Of a stretch of DNA of 64,000 nt, positions 61,641 to 64,000 are shown piece after piece. How positions within the stretch are numbered: position 1 is the stretch's first letter; each line of letters opens with the position of its first letter. A model generated the notes under the pieces. That model saw nothing but the letters and a program-made list of their open reading frames with translations, was not told the DNA's origin and made no database searches. The position numbers were made by a program, and so were the translations under genes. The DNA comes from Yamagishiella unicocca (taxonomy: Eukaryota; Chlorophyta; Chlorophyceae; Chlamydomonadales; Volvocaceae): positions 124,001-188,000 of the forward strand of contig BDSL01000036.1 in NCBI GenBank assembly GCA_003116995.1, in the 5' to 3' direction.

Positions 61641-63091
61641 CAAGGCGCACGCTGTGTAAAATTGGTTGGCTACACCAGCTCCGAGCTCCTTACGACGGCG
61701 GACGTGCTGAGCAGTCTTACCAGCCCCCTAAAGAAGCACTCCTTCTAGCGTCGATCACGTTCCCATTATAAAGAGGTTTACACGCTAATGCATCTGTTCG
61801 CGTTGGATGCAAGCCCCAATTGGATTGCGGACCAACAACAAAACGCCAGCCGGTCGGCACGTTCCCTCTCTAGGGCCGTGCTTATGGCTCAAATAAAAAA
61901 ACTATAATACGAACTCAACCTAAAGAGCCGTTGTAGCAAGTGGGGCTGAAAAATGGAGCTGGGCCGAATTTAGCAAGACTGCACAACACGTGAAATTCGT
62001 TCGGTGCTATCGTTGTATAATCGTCTTACGTTTCACAAGTAACCCTCACAAAGGCGGTTCGCAGGCTCTGGTTTGAGGGATAAGGAGTCTTGCGGGCCCT
62101 GTGTTTACGGCGTCGTTCCAATAGACATGTTTGGTTAAGCCCAGTGATGGGTGTTATGTGACGAAGACGTCCCTTATGTAGTCTGACGACAAGGCATTGC
62201 AAGGTCGGTCTAGGCGCATTCGTTAAGGACTACATGACGCCTGGCCTTTCGTGGCATAGCCTTACCGCCCCTATGTGCAAACCAGGATAGATTGTAATCT
62301 AAAGCATTGGCTTTCTGTTTGGATTGTGAGGAACTGGGGTAAAGTGACACCCGTGCAGTACTGGGGTAAAGTGACACCCAGCTGTGTGAAGCGTGCCGCC
62401 GCTCCGGAGCCGTCGCTGAGGCAATTGTGTACGTGTTTCGCTCTTTTGCTCGTTCAGTGACGATGTCAAGTGGCATGGTGCCGATTCATGGACAGTTCTG
62501 TGAGTTCTGCTGCCAAATCTGCGCGGGGTGTCCTTCTGAGTTGTTGCTTAGTTAAAACAAAATCAGGTACCACGTACCAAATCAGGTACCACGTCCATTC
62601 ATTCATCAGTAATTTTGCCGAAAGGGACTCGAACTATGAGCCTGGATTCTGCCGTACAAAGTCTGAACCTGAAGTATTGTATCGTGACGAGACAGGGGCC
62701 GCCTTTGCCTCATGGCAGGGCGTCCAACAGGTGCCTTTGCTAACGATGCCCATCAACCCAATAACATAAGATGATTAGTATATGTTGGCACGAACCCTCC
62801 GTGGTTCCGTTCGCAACTGTCGCAGCACTACGCGCGGGAGCGCAATACGGCGCACGCCTCGCACGCTGCTCACACATGGGACCCCAGCCGTGGATCGCGC
62901 CCATCCCCGCCCCGCCACCCACATCCCCGCTCGACTTCCCCTCCCCCCAGCGGTCTTCCCGTCGCCTACTAACCGGCATCACCACGCTGACATCACAGGC
63001 GCCAGAACCCTTAGCCCTCAGGCCCTAGCCCTCCTTCTGGCCCTAGCGCTTAGGCCCTAGCCCTATAGCCCTAGCCCCTTACGGCAGCAGG
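61641..63091. other. Intergenic region between two tandem minus-strand genes
   Basis: A+T-richer in 61750-62770. It holds the helical-repeat gene's promoter and the methyltransferase gene's 3' UTR. Short direct repeats are present: TGGGGTAAAGTGACACCC at 62335 and 62362, and AATCAGGTACCACGT at 62562 and 62580. At 63000-63080 there is a cluster of CCCTAG/CCCTTAG units. The frame 62470-62769 (+) has no recognisable family. Confidence 0.5.
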
Positions 63092-64000
63092 TCAAACAGC
63101 CGCCCTGCTCTCCAGCACAACAACCGTCTCCACGTGGTCCGTGTGCGGGAACATGTCCACCGGCTGCACCGAAACCAAACGGAACGCCGCGCCGGGGCCG
63201 TTGCACAGGCGGTCCAGGTCGCGCGCCTGCGTGGCCACGTTGCAGCTCACGTACACCACCCGCCTGGCGCCGCTGCGGCTGAGGAACGCGGCCGCGTCGA
63301 CCGACAGGCCCCCCCGTGCCGGGTCCACCACCACCACATCGGGCGCAACCCGCGGCGGCGGCGGCGGCAGCTCGTCCTCAGGCGACTCCACTGTGTCGCT
63401 GCCCTGCAGTGACTGCGACTGCGACTGCGACTGCAGCTGCGACATCAGCAACGGGTCCAGGCGCTGGAGATCGTCCACATCGGCGCATACGAACGAGGCG
63501 TTGTGGATGTTGTTGGCGGCGGCGCTGAGGCGGGCGTCGGCCACAGCCGACTCTGCACGCGCCCGGGGAATACGGTGCAGGGGCGGCAAGGGGGGTGAGG
63601 GGCGCCGGCAGGTGGGGAGCAAGCGCAGCCGTCCCCGCGACCAACGAAACTACCTCAACCGTATGGAACGACGGATCGCGCTGTGGAGGCGGTTGAGGTA
63701 GTTAAGGTAGTTGCTGCAGTGGTTGGTGGTGGGGATGCCTGATGTAGTGGACGGCACGCGGCTCCGAAGCCTGCCCCCAAGCGGCCATCGTCCGCCCACC
63801 GGACGTCGTACACTGGTCACTGCGTCATCGCCCCCCAGCCCGCACATCGTCCGCCCCCATACACACTACGGTACCTCCCTCGCCTCCCCAGTACTCACGT
63901 ACGCCCTCGACGCCCACCACGCGATGACAGTCTGCCGCCAGGCTGAGCCCGATGGTGCCCGTGCCGCAGTACAGGTCCAACACCGTGTCTACGGCACCCG
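63092..64000 (-). CDS. TrmA/RumA-type RNA 5-methyluridine methyltransferase, 3' part
   Basis: These SAM-dependent enzymes methylate C5 of uridine in tRNA or rRNA through a covalent cysteine adduct. Only the C-terminal part is in the window; the gene continues past base 64000. The visible exons are 64000-63899 and 63552-63092, joined in phase at VEGV-Q-SAVADARL. The SAM-binding motif is VLDLYCGTGTIGLSLAADC, followed by HRVVGVEGV and FVCADVDDL. Then comes an inserted Gln/Ser and Pro-rich linker (SQLQSQSQSQS and PPPPP) of about 40 residues, then the conserved DVVVVDPARGGL and the catalytic-Cys motif VVYVSCNVATQARDLDRL, and MFPHTDHVETVVVLE near the end. The insertion between the SAM site and DPARGG is absent from bacterial enzymes. 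An organelle location cannot be judged without the N-terminus. Confidence 0.9.
63650..63701. repeat. Inverted repeat (hairpin) in an intron
   Basis: CTACCTCAACCG at 63650-63661 pairs perfectly with CGGTTGAGGTAG at 63690-63701 across a 28-nt loop, inside the methyltransferase intron. Confidence 0.85.

Noticed and set aside
62600..62680. A tRNA-like T-loop on the minus strand (GTTCGAGTCCC)
   Set aside because: No matching acceptor stem, anticodon stem or T-stem pairing could be drawn.
63000..63080. Telomere-like CCCTAG/CCCTTAG units
   Set aside because: The units are irregular and short and differ from the volvocine TTTTAGGG telomere repeat. They are probably simple sequence in a 3' UTR.

Overview
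The window is nuclear DNA from a green alga, almost certainly a volvocine (the Chlamydomonas / Gonium / Volvox lineage). The evidence is as follows. Genes are split by many short GT-AG introns. Coding DNA is very GC-rich with Ala, Gly, Ser and Gln runs, while flanking DNA is richer in A+T. The pentamer TGTAA, the volvocine polyadenylation signal, lies downstream of several stop codons. There are no bacterial operons or Shine-Dalgarno sites. All gene models below come from reading conserved protein blocks and checking that splice phases close. For eight of the models with both ends inside the window, the summed exon length is an exact multiple of three.

Layout from left to right: a CDC14-type dual-specificity phosphatase (+, 2851-7915); a secretory-pathway GT61/DUF563 glycosyltransferase (-, 11194-14718); an acidic nuclear-looking protein of unknown function (+, 14933-17268), only 214 bp from the previous gene and divergent from it; a 13-exon TMEM184/LAZ1 (DUF300) membrane protein (-, 18716-24541); a small ankyrin-repeat protein (+, 25235-26201); a GPATCH11-like G-patch/DUF4187 protein (-, 27378-29545) preceded by a 67-codon membrane-segment ORF on the same strand; an unrecognised protein with a Tudor/Agenet-like N-terminal block (+, 32420-35307, 5' end unresolved); a 36-codon ORF followed by a hemerythrin (HHE) protein (+, 37803-40072); a ZNF593/Bud20-type zinc-finger ribosome-biogenesis factor (-, 42093-42927); squalene epoxidase (+, 43437-48776); a tentative small gene (+, about 49.5-50.3 kb); a low-complexity protein (+, about 50.96-52.62 kb); a helical-repeat (OPR/heptatricopeptide-like) organelle RNA-binding candidate (-, 56500-61640); and the 3' part of a TrmA/RumA-type RNA m5U methyltransferase (-, 63092 to beyond 64000).

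These are independent nuclear genes, not a pathway cluster. Neighbours are mostly divergent, sharing short promoters, or convergent with abutting 3' ends. The main non-genic signals are a dispersed short repeat family found only in introns and 3' flanks, several minisatellites inside introns, and two very small upstream ORFs that could make their transcripts dicistronic. I found no RNA genes, CRISPR arrays or intact transposons.
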